Below are positions 1 through 8,826 of a DNA stretch of 22,014 bases, piece by piece. The translations under genes were made by a program, and so were the position numbers. Under the pieces are notes generated by a model, which searched no databases, was not told the origin of the DNA, and worked only from the letters and a program-made list of their open reading frames with translations. Location of the stretch: the NCBI GenBank assembly GCA_934256705.1, contig CAKQPF010000058.1, positions 1 to 22,014 on the forward strand, written 5' to 3'. The stretch's first letter is position 1, and the number at the start of each line of letters is the position of its first letter. The DNA is from an uncultured Prevotella sp. (GTDB lineage Bacteria > Bacteroidota > Bacteroidia > Bacteroidales > Bacteroidaceae).

Positions 1-1
1 A

Positions 2-3000
2 CTTATTTTTAGACTCCCTTCAAGGCTTATGTTCCTTGTAGTGGGACTGATGCTTTCCCTTGGGGCTTTTGCACAGATTACTGTCAATGGCCATGTAAAG
101 GATGCAACAGGTGAAGATGTCATTGGAGCTACAGTACGTATCGTCGGACAGCAAGGTGGTACTGTAACTGACTTCAATGGTAACTTCCAGTTAAAGGCAA
201 AGGCCGGTGCAGAACTTCAGATTTCCTCTATCGGATATCAGACTGCTACTGTCAAGGCTGCTGCTCAGGTAGAAGTAATCTTACAGGATGACGCAAAGGT
301 CCTCGACCAAGTCGTTGTCATCGGCTACGGTGTGGCTAAGAAGCATGACCTCACCGGTTCGGTAACTGCTATCAAGCCAGACGACAAGAACCATGGTCTC
401 CAGACTTCTGCTCAGGACATGCTCCAGGGTAAAGTGGCTGGTGTGAACATCGTCAACGATGGTGGTTCTCCTGGTGGCGGTGCTACTATCCGTATTCGTG
501 GTGGCTCTTCTCTCAATGCTTCCAACGACCCATTGATCGTAATCGACGGTCTTTCAATGGATACATACGGACGTAAGGGTTCTGCCAACTTCCTGGCTTC
601 CATCAACCCTAACGACATCGAGTCATTCACTGTGCTGAAGGATGCTTCTGCTACAGCTATCTACGGTTCACGTGCATCTAACGGTGTCATCATCATCACT
701 ACCAAGAAAGGTCGTAAGGGCAGCGCTCCTAAGATCAACTACAACGGCAATGTGTCCATAAGTAAGGTAAAGAACACTGTCGATGTCCTTGATGCCAATG
801 AGTATATGGCTTTCGTAAAGAAGACCGTAATGGCAACAAAGGGATATACTGAGGCTGAATATGAGGCAAGCAATGAGTACAAGAACCTCGGTTACTACGA
901 TGCTAACGGCAATCATCTCTTCGCAAACACTGACTGGCAGGACGAGATTTACCGCACTGCTTTCAGCACAGACCACAACGTATCAATCACTGGCGGTCTG
1001 AAGAACATGCCTTACCGCGTCAGCTTCGGTATGACAGACCAGAACGGTGTACTGAAGAAGAGCAGCTACCAGCGTTACACTGCAAACTTCAGTGTTTCTC
1101 CTTCATTCTTTGATGATCATCTTACCCTCAATGTAAACGGTAAGTATATGTTCTCACACTCTGATTATTCCAACGGTGATGCTATCGGTAATGCCGTCTC
1201 TTACGACCCTACAAAGCCTGTATATAATAATACAGACTTCTACAAGAAGAACTGGAACGGTTTCCAGCAGTGGTCTGTACCTACTGACTACAAGGATCCT
1301 AACTGGCAACAAGGTCCTAACACCCTTGCTCCTGGCAACCCTGTAGCTGCCATTTACAACAAGGTGGACAAGGGACGCCAGCACTCTTACATCGGCAACT
1401 TTGAGGCTGACTATAAGATTCACGGCTTCGAAGACCTCCACCTCCACATGAATGCAGGTGCAGATATGGAGTTCGGACGCAACACTCAGGAGTTCTCTCC
1501 TTACTATTTTGACACTTCCAAGTACTACTATGGACAGTCTGGTTGGAGCTCAATGCGCACTTCCAACGTCTCTCTCCAGTTGTACGCACAGTATCTCCAC
1601 GACTTCGGCAAGGACCACAGCGTCAATGCAATGGCAGGTTACGAGTATCAGCGTTTCCACAAGAACACTGACTGGTTCAACGAAGCTTACTATCCAAGCA
1701 CCAACCTCGAAAAGCCAGGTCAGCCATACGCTGCAAACTGCTCTGCTGGCGCTCAGACACGCTATCGTACAGAGAACATCCTCGTCAGCTTCTTCGGTCG
1801 TTTCAACTATACTTTCAAGGACCGTTACCTCTTCACATTCACCATCCGTGACGACGGCTCTTCACGCTTCTCTAAGGACAATCGCTGGGGTATCTTCCCT
1901 GCTGCTGCCTTCGCTTGGAAGATCAATGAGGAGAAATTCATAAAGAATATCGACTGGATCTCTGACTTCAAGCTCCGCCTCGGATGGGGTATGACAGGTC
2001 AGCAGGAAGGTATTCAAGACTATCCTTACCTCGTAACCTATACTCCTAACAACAATGGTGCTTACTATCCTATTCTCGGTGATGGTATCACATATCGTCC
2101 TGACGCTTACAACTCTGACCTCACATGGGAGAAGACCACTACATGGAACGGTGGTATCGACTTCGGAATCCTCAGACAGCGCTTCACTGCAAGCCTCGAT
2201 GTATATTACCGCAAGACCACAGACCTCATCAACAACGTGACTCTCTCTGTAGGTTCCAACTTCTCTAACAAGATCAATTCCAACATCGGTTCCCTCCATA
2301 ACTTCGGTATCGAAGGCGCACTCAGCGGCAACATCATCGAGACAAAGGACTTCACCTGGAACCTCGGTTACAATGTGACATGGAACAAGAACAAGATTGA
2401 CGAGCTCGTAGGTGGCGATGAAAGCTCATACCGCATTCCTTACGGTGGTCTGCCTATCGGTGACAAATCCACAGATGGTATCAAGGCTTACCACGTAGGC
2501 CAGGCTGTTTCTACCTATTTCGTATATCAGCAGGTATATGATGAAAAGGGCGAGCCTATCCGCGGATGCTATGTTGACCGTGACCACAATGGTGTCATCA
2601 ATGACGGCGACCGCTATTACTACAAGAAGTCTGATCCTGACGTTACTATGGGCTTGACTTCCAAGTTCATCTACAAGAACTGGGACCTCAGCTTCTCTAT
2701 GCGTGCAAACTTCAACAACTACGTATATAACGCAGTAGAGGCAAGCAATGCCAACCTCTCATTGTCAAATCTCTATTCAGGAGAAGCATGGCATGGCGTT
2801 GTGGATATGGACCTCCAGAAGAACTGGACAGCTGCAGGTGCAAAGGATGTGCTCTCTGATTACTTCATCCAGAATGCAAGTTTCCTGAAGCTCGACAACA
2901 TCACTCTCGGCTATTCATTCGACAGACTCTTCCACAATGGTTCATTCAGCGGTCTCAGCGGACGTATCTACGCTACTGCACAGAATGTTCTTACTGTTAC

Positions 3001-3100
3001 AAAGTACAAGGGACTCGATCCTGAGGTCAATGGTGGATACGACAGCAATATCTATCCACGTCCATTCACTGGCATCCTCGGTATCAGCCTGAATTTCTAA
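2..3100 (+). CDS. susC: SusC-like TonB-dependent outer-membrane oligosaccharide importer (5' end cut by window)
   Basis: This is the TonB-dependent outer-membrane channel that imports maltooligosaccharides delivered by SusD. The frame is open to the window edge. The first ATG (29) would give a signal peptide without basic residues (MFLVVGLMLSLGAFA), while the codons before it read LIFRLPSRL, so the true start is probably a few codons outside the window. Numbering from the ATG at 29: carboxypeptidase-regulatory-like domain about 18-88, the SusC-family plug entry VVVIGYGVAKKHDLTGSV at about 95, plug motifs RIRGGSS and IYGSRASNGVIIITT to about 225, then the barrel, ending in the typical aromatic residue (ISLNF). 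The visible length of about 1,030 residues is normal for the family. susD follows after 22 bases, the standard pairing. Family assignment is certain; the starch substrate is inferred from the neighbours. Confidence 0.95.
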   Translation, partial: LIFRLPSRLMFLVVGLMLSLGAFAQITVNGHVKDATGEDVIGATVRIVGQQGGTVTDFNGNFQLKAKAGAELQISSIGYQTATVKAAAQVEVILQDDAKVLDQVVVIGYGVAKKHDLTGSVTAIKPDDKNHGLQTSAQDMLQGKVAGVNIVNDGGSPGGGATIRIRGGSSLNASNDPLIVIDGLSMDTYGRKGSANFLASINPNDIESFTVLKDASATAIYGSRASNGVIIITTKKGRKGSAPKINYNGNVSISKVKNTVDVLDANEYMAFVKKTVMATKGYTEAEYEASNEYKNLGYYDANGNHLFANTDWQDEIYRTAFSTDHNVSITGGLKNMPYRVSFGMTDQNGVLKKSSYQRYTANFSVSPSFFDDHLTLNVNGKYMFSHSDYSNGDAIGNAVSYDPTKPVYNNTDFYKKNWNGFQQWSVPTDYKDPNWQQGPNTLAPGNPVAAIYNKVDKGRQHSYIGNFEADYKIHGFEDLHLHMNAGADMEFGRNTQEFSPYYFDTSKYYYGQSGWSSMRTSNVSLQLYAQYLHDFGKDHSVNAMAGYEYQRFHKNTDWFNEAYYPSTNLEKPGQPYAANCSAGAQTRYRTENILVSFFGRFNYTFKDRYLFTFTIRDDGSSRFSKDNRWGIFPAAAFAWKINEEKFIKNIDWISDFKLRLGWGMTGQQEGIQDYPYLVTYTPNNNGAYYPILGDGITYRPDAYNSDLTWEKTTTWNGGIDFGILRQRFTASLDVYYRKTTDLINNVTLSVGSNFSNKINSNIGSLHNFGIEGALSGNIIETKDFTWNLGYNVTWNKNKIDELVGGDESSYRIPYGGLPIGDKSTDGIKAYHVGQAVSTYFVYQQVYDEKGEPIRGCYVDRDHNGVINDGDRYYYKKSDPDVTMGLTSKFIYKNWDLSFSMRANFNNYVYNAVEASNANLSLSNLYSGEAWHGVVDMDLQKNWTAAGAKDVLSDYFIQNASFLKLDNITLGYSFDRLFHNGSFSGLSGRIYATAQNVLTVTKYKGLDPEVNGGYDSNIYPRPFTGILGISLNF

Positions 3101-3105
3101 ACTAC

Positions 3106-3112
3106 AAGGAGG
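3106..3112 (+). promoter_or_regulatory. Shine-Dalgarno-like AAGGAGG before susD
   Basis: AAGGAGG lies in the 22-base susC-susD gap, ten bases before the susD ATG. It is a near-perfect anti-Shine-Dalgarno complement. None of the other starts in this window has one; their upstream sequences are A-rich or C-rich instead. This fits the general scarcity of Shine-Dalgarno sites in Bacteroidetes and makes this one stand out. Confidence 0.55.
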
Positions 3113-3122
3113 ACAATACATT

Positions 3123-4799
3123 ATGAAACTCAATAATATCAAAACATACATCGGGGCAGCTGCTTTAGCTCTCTCCATGAGCTGTGTAAGCACTTCCTGC
3201 ATCAACGACCTTGATGTGGAAAACATCAATCCTGCGCAGCAGTCCACTTTGGACAAGGATGCCCTCTTCAACAAGATTTACTCCAGCTTCGTACTTACCG
3301 GACAGACCGGACCTAATGGAAACGGTGACATACAGGATGCCGATGAAGGACGTTCAGAGTTCTTCCGTATGGCATGGAACCTCAATGAGCTCACCACTGA
3401 CGAGGCTCACTGGGTATGGTATAAGAACGATGCCGGATATGAAGACCTCGTGGAGAACACCTATGGTGCTGACAATGCAGTGTCAACAGGTCTCTACTAC
3501 CGTATCTACTTCACCATCACTCTCTGCAACTACTATCTCGACGAGATGCCAGAGGATGGCACTGAGGAGACTGCAGCTCGTCGCGCTGAGGTTCGTTTCA
3601 TCCGTGCATACAACTATTACACAGTCATGGACCTCTACGGCAATGCCGCATTCACTGAACATGTAGGTGAAAAGGGAGCGTACTACACCCGCGACAAGTT
3701 CTTCACATACGTGGAAAACGAACTTACCGAACTTGAGAAGGACCTCAAGGATCCTGGTAAGAACACTTACGGACGTATCGACAAGGCTGCTGCATGGATG
3801 ATGCTCTCACGCCTTTACCTCAACTCTCAGGTTTACACAGGCAAGGCACAGTGGGAAAAAGCAAAAGAATATGCTGAGAAGGTGCTGAACAACGGTTACT
3901 ACGAACTCTTCGAGAACAGCAAGACCGATGAGGTTACCGGCAAGAAGTATGCCGCTATCAATCCTACTACCAACGAGAGATACACTGCATACCAGATGCT
4001 CTTCCTCGCTGACAACGACCAGAGCGGAGCTCGCAAGGAGATTCTTCTCCCTGTTCTCCACGACGGTGTCAACACCCAGAGTTACGGTGGAATGCACGCT
4101 CTCATACTTAGTTCTTACTCTCCAGAGATGAGTGAATACGTTCCTTCCGGCACTTCAAACGGCTGGGGCAAGTGCTGCCGCATTCAGGGCAAGCTCTGCG
4201 ACATCTTCTTCGGTGGCACTGACGTTTCTGGTTTCAAGACTGTTGCAGCCGTTACTGACGCTGCAAATGACGACCGTGCTCTCATCTTCCCTGGTTCTTA
4301 CAGCAAGAACATCGAGAATGAGGACGACCAGAATGCTGGTTATGCTTGCATGAAGTTCCGCAATGTCCGTTCTGACGGTAAGCCAACATCTACCAACAAT
4401 CAATTCGTAGATACCGATTTCCCTCTCATCCGTATGGCTGAGGCTTACCTCAACTATGCTGAGGCTGACGCACATCTCAACAATGGCGTTACCACAGCCA
4501 AGGGTACAGAGATGATCAAAAAGCTCCAGGATCGTGCCAACGTACCTGAGACTCACCAGAGCGAGAAGTACAGCCTCGCTGACATCCGTGACCAGTGGGC
4601 TAAGGAATACTGGTTTGAGGGTCGCCGCCGCATGGACCTCGTTCGTCTCAACAGCTTCGGTGGCAACAACAAGTACTACTGGGAGTGGAAGGGCAACGCT
4701 GCCACTGGACAGAAGTTCTCCGAGACACGTAACATCTTCGGTATTCCTTCTGCTGACCTCACCAACAATACCAACCTCAAGCAGAATGACGGCTACTAA
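3123..4799 (+). CDS. susD: SusD-like starch-binding surface lipoprotein
   Basis: This is the surface lipoprotein that binds alpha-glucan and forms the lid over SusC. The 558-residue product is close to the 551 of Bacteroides thetaiotaomicron SusD. The signal peptide ends in a lipobox with Cys26 (STSC), followed by INDLD, whose acidic residues fit a surface-export signal. The N-terminal part (TGQTGPNGNGD, then NELTTDEAHWVWYK) resembles true starch SusD rather than a generic paralogue, and Trp97/Trp99 fall where the binding Trp96 of the reference SusD lies (inferred by position, not aligned). The C-terminal motif WAKEYWFEGRRRMDLVRL at about 490-507 is the RagB/SusD signature. It follows susC after 22 bases, behind a rare Shine-Dalgarno-like site, and precedes susE by 54 bases. 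Confidence 0.95.
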   Translation: MKLNNIKTYIGAAALALSMSCVSTSCINDLDVENINPAQQSTLDKDALFNKIYSSFVLTGQTGPNGNGDIQDADEGRSEFFRMAWNLNELTTDEAHWVWYKNDAGYEDLVENTYGADNAVSTGLYYRIYFTITLCNYYLDEMPEDGTEETAARRAEVRFIRAYNYYTVMDLYGNAAFTEHVGEKGAYYTRDKFFTYVENELTELEKDLKDPGKNTYGRIDKAAAWMMLSRLYLNSQVYTGKAQWEKAKEYAEKVLNNGYYELFENSKTDEVTGKKYAAINPTTNERYTAYQMLFLADNDQSGARKEILLPVLHDGVNTQSYGGMHALILSSYSPEMSEYVPSGTSNGWGKCCRIQGKLCDIFFGGTDVSGFKTVAAVTDAANDDRALIFPGSYSKNIENEDDQNAGYACMKFRNVRSDGKPTSTNNQFVDTDFPLIRMAEAYLNYAEADAHLNNGVTTAKGTEMIKKLQDRANVPETHQSEKYSLADIRDQWAKEYWFEGRRRMDLVRLNSFGGNNKYYWEWKGNAATGQKFSETRNIFGIPSADLTNNTNLKQNDGY

Positions 4800-4853
4800 T
4801 CCTTTACCGGATTAACGGCAACATACTAAATCATCATTAAATTAAAAGAGTTT

Positions 4854-5756
4854 ATGAAAAGCAAAATATTATCACTGTTGGCCCTTGGTATTGCTGTCTT
4901 CGGCATGGCTTCCTGCTCTGATGACAATGACAGCAACCCAGTCATTGACACCAAGCCAACAAAGTTTGTGCTGAACACTCCGACTATGTCCGAGCAGCAC
5001 GTACAGTTGTCTGCAGAGAATACTGTGACACTTGCTTGGTCAGCACCTGACTATGACTTCCTTGCTCTCCCTACTTATTACGTCCAGGTCGGCGTAAAGC
5101 AGGCTGACGGAAGTATAACATGGGACGAAGTTGACGGCAAGCCTTATTATCTTGAGACCACTTACAATTCTGTAAAGGCTAATGTTCCGGGCGAAGAAAT
5201 CGCAATGTCCATCAACAGTGCTTTAGGTTTCAAGTCTGAGGATGAATATACTGACAAGGGCTACATTGAGGTAGCATTCCGCATTCATGCTGCTATCCTC
5301 GACGGCGAGGGAGTGGAAATCCCAGTTTCCACCATCGAGTCAAACGCTGTCACCTTCAAGTACATGTCTTCCTACAAGGCTATCCGCGCTCCTAAGACCA
5401 TGTTTGTCATCGGTGCTCAGGACGGTTGGATCGAGCCAATTCCTGACAACAAGCCAAACATCACTACCATCACAGAGACCGGCGTAGGCACTGGCATCTA
5501 CAAGGGCACCCTCTCTCTCGGTGCAGGCAAGTTCCAGTTCCGATTCTACACCGCACTTACCGGATGGGACGGTGGCGCTTCTATCGGTCCTCAGGCTGAT
5601 GACAACACTTTTGAGATTGCTCTCAAGGACAATGTATATGAGGGTACAGCAACGGTTCCTGGCAAGGGTAGCTGGAGCATTCCTGACTGGGAAGGCGGTG
5701 ATGTCGTAGTAATTCTCGACCTCAACAAGAACACTGTCAGATTCGAAAAGAAGTAA
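4854..5756 (+). CDS. susE: SusE-like surface starch-binding lipoprotein, single binding module
   Basis: This surface lipoprotein probably holds starch near the SusCD complex. The signal peptide has a lipobox with Cys21 (MASC), followed by SDDND, a strongly acidic surface-export signal. Residues about 30-165 form an Ig-like SusE N-terminal domain. Residues about 181-300 form one SusE/F-type starch-binding module (MFVIGAQDGW, a Trp-rich end with WSIPDW, and the closing strand VVVILDLNKNTVRF). The 300-residue product is shorter than Bacteroides SusE (387), which carries two such modules, so one module appears absent. It sits between susD and a susF-like gene, and a hairpin lies in the gap after it. 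The family call is firm; naming it SusE rather than a generic SusE/F protein rests on gene order. Confidence 0.85.
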   Translation: MKSKILSLLALGIAVFGMASCSDDNDSNPVIDTKPTKFVLNTPTMSEQHVQLSAENTVTLAWSAPDYDFLALPTYYVQVGVKQADGSITWDEVDGKPYYLETTYNSVKANVPGEEIAMSINSALGFKSEDEYTDKGYIEVAFRIHAAILDGEGVEIPVSTIESNAVTFKYMSSYKAIRAPKTMFVIGAQDGWIEPIPDNKPNITTITETGVGTGIYKGTLSLGAGKFQFRFYTALTGWDGGASIGPQADDNTFEIALKDNVYEGTATVPGKGSWSIPDWEGGDVVVILDLNKNTVRFEKK

Positions 5757-5790
5757 TCCTTCATTCATGTGACCGTAACATATTATATAA

Positions 5791-5818
5791 GGTGGGGTTT
5801 CCACCATGAGACCCCACC
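5791..5818 (+). promoter_or_regulatory. Intercistronic hairpin between susE and susF
   Basis: GGTGGGGT (5791-5798) pairs perfectly with ACCCCACC (5811-5818) across a 12-nt loop. No T-run follows, so it does not look like an intrinsic terminator. The 5' arm can instead pair GGTGG (5791-5795) with CCACC (5801-5805), giving two mutually exclusive folds. Likely roles are protecting the upstream mRNA end after processing, or partial attenuation between susE and susF; both are inference. Confidence 0.65.
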
Positions 5819-5851
5819 GCCTAAATCAAATATAATTAGACACATTCCAAT

Positions 5852-7384
5852 ATGAAAAAGATAAGCATTTGTCTGACAGCCTTGCTGAGTATCATGCTGG
5901 CATCCTGTAATGAGGACTTCACTGCTGAATTCCTTCCTCAGACCTCTGAGCAGGAAAGCGTGCTCAAGGCATCAGACGTAACAGTCAAGGAACTGACTTC
6001 CAAGATTGAAATCGATGATCTCATCGACTCCAGCCAGAAGGATTCCATCATGATTCCTATGGGCGTGGCATCTGTAGTCAAGGATGCAATGCCTGCAAAT
6101 ACAGTTCTCAAGGGCACTGTCCAGTTCTCCACCACTGAGGATTTCGCAAATCCTATGACCATCAGCGCTGCTGACATGAGCGAGAATGACACTATCTTCA
6201 TCTCTCCTGCAGCCCTTCAGCAGGCTTACTACGAGAATGTAACCCACAGTCCTAAGGCCAAGACCCTCTACACTCGCACTTATCTTGAGACCGTTACCAA
6301 CGGTTCTTCCGTAGCTTACGTAGGCGAGCCTACTTATTTCAACAAGCGCGCCATCGAGTTCACTCCTCATGACAGCCACATCGTCATCGAGAAGGAATAC
6401 TACTACATCGGTGTCCTCGGCACTGACAAGAAGTACAAGTTCACCAACAGTGGCGCTGACCCTTACGATGACCCTGTATTCTCTTGCGTAATCCCTGCTT
6501 CCACCGAGGCTTGGCACTGGTTCAAGATTGCTCCTGCTTCTGCTTTCAATGCAGACGGTTCAATGAACTGGGACAAAGAGACCACATGTATCTGCCCAAT
6601 GACAAGCGATGACAGTTCTCTCTCTGGTAAGTGTACTAACGGAAAGCTCTCTTGGCACCTCGTGGAGAATGAGAACACTGCCAAGTTCAAGATTTCTGTC
6701 AACATGATGGACATGACCTTCTCTATCATCGCCATTCCTCCTGTTCCTGAATACTACATGGTAGGTCGCCAGAACGGTTGGTCTCTCTCTACAGCTACAG
6801 CGATGTATCCTACATCAAAAGGCACTGCAAGCTACACTTCTTATTTCACCGGTGCATGGGACTGCCGTATTGCAGACATGGAACAGATCAATGGTGGAAT
6901 ATGGGACAACTACGGTGCTGCTGAAGAGAGCGGTACCTGCACACAGTTGGCTGAGAAGACCGGCAAGTGCATCATGTCTCCAGAGGCTGGTTACTACACT
7001 CTCAACGTGGATTTCGACAAGATGACCTACTCTTGGAAGAAGGTTGACGTTACTGCTTCTTACGGTAAGATCAGCCTTATCGGTGCCAACAATGACTGGA
7101 ACACCGACCTTGACTTCACTCAGATTAAGGGTTCAGACGACCTCGGCGACAATACCACCCATAACTGGGCTCTCAAGGGCGTGGAAATCACTGCTGATTG
7201 TGGCATGAAGGTTCGCGCTGACCATGACTGGGCTACCAGCTGGGGCATGACTCCTACTACCGCAGGCGACTTCATCTACGGTACTGGCACTACCAAGGAT
7301 GGTCCTAATATCAACATTACCGCTGGCACCTACGATATCTATTTCAATGATATCACAGGTCAGATGTTCTTCATTAAAAGATAA
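5852..7384 (+). CDS. susF: SusF-like surface starch-binding lipoprotein, three binding modules
   Basis: This surface lipoprotein carries several starch-binding modules and probably works with SusD and SusE to hold polysaccharide at the cell surface. The signal peptide has a lipobox with Cys19 (LASC), followed by NEDF, an acidic surface-export signal. After an N-terminal Ig-like domain (about 30-170) come three similar modules, each opening with an aromatic-rich strand: about 179-297 (EYYYIGVLG), 298-400 (EYYMVGRQNGW) and 405-510 (KISLIGANNDW). The layout and the 510-residue length fit Bacteroides SusF (485 residues, three modules). The gene ends seven codons beyond ITGQMFF-type closing strands with no extra domain. 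The next gene starts six bases after the stop codon, so the two are almost certainly cotranscribed. Confidence 0.87.
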   Translation: MKKISICLTALLSIMLASCNEDFTAEFLPQTSEQESVLKASDVTVKELTSKIEIDDLIDSSQKDSIMIPMGVASVVKDAMPANTVLKGTVQFSTTEDFANPMTISAADMSENDTIFISPAALQQAYYENVTHSPKAKTLYTRTYLETVTNGSSVAYVGEPTYFNKRAIEFTPHDSHIVIEKEYYYIGVLGTDKKYKFTNSGADPYDDPVFSCVIPASTEAWHWFKIAPASAFNADGSMNWDKETTCICPMTSDDSSLSGKCTNGKLSWHLVENENTAKFKISVNMMDMTFSIIAIPPVPEYYMVGRQNGWSLSTATAMYPTSKGTASYTSYFTGAWDCRIADMEQINGGIWDNYGAAEESGTCTQLAEKTGKCIMSPEAGYYTLNVDFDKMTYSWKKVDVTASYGKISLIGANNDWNTDLDFTQIKGSDDLGDNTTHNWALKGVEITADCGMKVRADHDWATSWGMTPTTAGDFIYGTGTTKDGPNINITAGTYDIYFNDITGQMFFIKR

Positions 7385-7390
7385 AACGCT

Positions 7391-8566
7391 ATGAAAAAGA
7401 TAACGAAATATGCAGCAGCTGTGGCACTCCTTTGCGGAGTGTCCACAGCCGCAATGGCTCAGGACAATAAAGAGGAGTTCAAGCCTTACTGGTTTGCAGG
7501 CGTTCAGGGCGGTGTTCAGACCACCTTCACCAACTACAACTCCTTGAAATTGCTCACTCCTCAGTTTGCTCTTCAGTTCGGACGCTGGTTCGCTCCTGAG
7601 TTTGGAGCTCGTCTTCACGTGATGGGCTACGACCAGAAGGGTGGCATCGCTGAGGGTCAGTTCGGTCTCGACAAGCAGACTTACAAGTTCAAGGCTTGCA
7701 CTGCAGACATCGACTTCCTCTTCAATATGTCCAATATCCTCTGCCCACAGCGCAGTTGCAAGGATTTCAACTGGATTCTCCTTGCCGGTTTCGGTTCAAA
7801 CTACTCTTGGGACTATGATGAGTTCAAGACTTTGGCTTACAACAATGACTTCCTGAGCAACCATCCTGCTTACCACGACCAGGTGTGCGGCACCAAGCAC
7901 AGCACTTTCAACGGTCGTCTCGGCACTGCTTTCGAATATGACGTGACCAACAGTCTCTCACTCAACCTCGAACTTCAGGCCAACTACAAGAATGACCTCT
8001 ACAACCTCAAGACCAATGACAAGAACGATTGGCAGGCTGCAGCATTCATCGGCGTGACTTTCAAGATTGGTAAGGCAAAGAAGGCACCGGCTCCTGTGCA
8101 GGAAGTTGAGCCTGTCTATGAGACACGTGTTGACACTGTCTGGTATGATGATACATCCTACAAGACCGTAGAGGCTGAGGCTTCTCTGCGCCGCGACATA
8201 CATTTCGACATCCGCAAGAATGGTCCTATCAGCCAGCAGACTGTATCTGAGATCGTGGATTTCGTCAAGAACAACAAGGATGTCAAGGTTACAGTAACAG
8301 GATATGCTGACAAGGGTACCGGCAACAAGCGTGTCAACATGAAGTACTCCAAGAAGCGTGCCGAGGCTCTCACTGATGCTCTCGTCAAGGCTGGCGTTCC
8401 TGCTGAAATCATCACTACCGAATGGAAGGGCGATACCGTTCAGCCTTTTGCTGACAATGATGCAAACCGCGCTACTATCACCGTGGCTTCCGGCATCGGT
8501 GAGAAGAAGGAAAAGGTGGTGACTAAGAAGTATCGTCTTGAGGAAAAGAAGGTTCGAGTAAACTAA
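7391..8566 (+). CDS. OmpA-family outer-membrane protein with peptidoglycan-binding domain
   Basis: This is an OmpA-type protein with an outer-membrane beta-barrel and a periplasmic peptidoglycan-binding domain. The signal peptide ends at AMA/QDN. Residues about 35-230 are rich in aromatic, amphipathic strands, as expected for a small barrel (YWFAGVQGGVQTTF at the start, AAFIGVTFKIG at the end). A Pro/Ala linker (KAPAPVQEVEP) follows. Residues about 265-370 are the OmpA C-terminal domain, with Asp in VTGYADKG and Arg in YSKKRAEAL, the positions that bind diaminopimelate in OmpA, and a closing NDANRATITV. A lysine-rich tail ends the protein. It is the last gene of the susCDEF operon, six bases behind susF and 31 bases before the terminator. 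OmpA proteins are not part of the classical sus operon; its role here is unknown and could be envelope anchoring. Confidence 0.88.
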   Translation: MKKITKYAAAVALLCGVSTAAMAQDNKEEFKPYWFAGVQGGVQTTFTNYNSLKLLTPQFALQFGRWFAPEFGARLHVMGYDQKGGIAEGQFGLDKQTYKFKACTADIDFLFNMSNILCPQRSCKDFNWILLAGFGSNYSWDYDEFKTLAYNNDFLSNHPAYHDQVCGTKHSTFNGRLGTAFEYDVTNSLSLNLELQANYKNDLYNLKTNDKNDWQAAAFIGVTFKIGKAKKAPAPVQEVEPVYETRVDTVWYDDTSYKTVEAEASLRRDIHFDIRKNGPISQQTVSEIVDFVKNNKDVKVTVTGYADKGTGNKRVNMKYSKKRAEALTDALVKAGVPAEIITTEWKGDTVQPFADNDANRATITVASGIGEKKEKVVTKKYRLEEKKVRVN

Positions 8567-8597
8567 ATTCCCCATACAAGACTTTGATTACACATAG

Positions 8598-8637
8598 AAA
8601 AGGTGCATTGACTTACGGGTCGGTGCACCTTTTTCTT
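8598..8637 (+). terminator. Rho-independent terminator of the susC-ompA operon
   Basis: AAAAGGTGCA (8598-8607) pairs perfectly with TGCACCTTTT (8624-8633) across a 16-nt loop, and the T-rich tract runs on to 8637. The A-tract before the stem and T-tract after it could also work in the opposite direction, but no convergent gene exists. It lies 31 bases past the ompA stop and just before a new promoter, so it separates the first operon from the GH53 gene. Confidence 0.9.
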
Positions 8638-8642
8638 TCCCA

Positions 8643-8678
8643 TTTGTTTGCAAAAAACAATTTTTCTTATTACTTTTG
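8643..8678 (+). promoter_or_regulatory. Bacteroidetes-type promoter of the GH53 gene
   Basis: TTTG occurs at 8643-8646 and again at 8647-8650, and TACTTTTG at 8671-8678 matches the -7 consensus TAnnTTTG exactly. The spacing from the second TTTG is 20 bases, as expected for the Bacteroides -33/-7 promoter. It sits directly behind the terminator. Transcription would start near 8685, leaving a 5' leader of about 140 nt that contains the covarying hairpin at 8770-8789. Confidence 0.72.
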
Positions 8679-8717
8679 CATCATAAGAGCCATCAATCAG
8701 CTCCCTCAAGCGCCGCA

Positions 8718-8790
8718 CCACCGTGCCAACCGCATCCCCAAGCAACAGCCTCAACCGACCGCCACCGTGCCAGCCGCGTTACCGGCTGGT
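8718..8790 (+). repeat. Covarying hairpin element, copy A, with a decayed upstream half copy
   Basis: The 5' box is GCCACCGTGCC (8761-8771). The stem CCAGCCG (8770-8776) pairs with CGGCTGG (8783-8789) around the loop CGTTAC (8777-8782). Compared with the other copies, the outermost T-A pair has become C-G and the third pair is A-T, so pairing is kept. A related core, CCACCGTGCCA, occurs at 8718-8728 and again at 8762-8772, exactly 44 bases apart; the upstream one has lost its 3' arm. The hairpin ends 37 bases before the GH53 start codon. Confidence 0.75.
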
Positions 8791-8826
8791 CCTCCCCTCC
8801 CCCCGACACCAACAAACTAACTCAAT

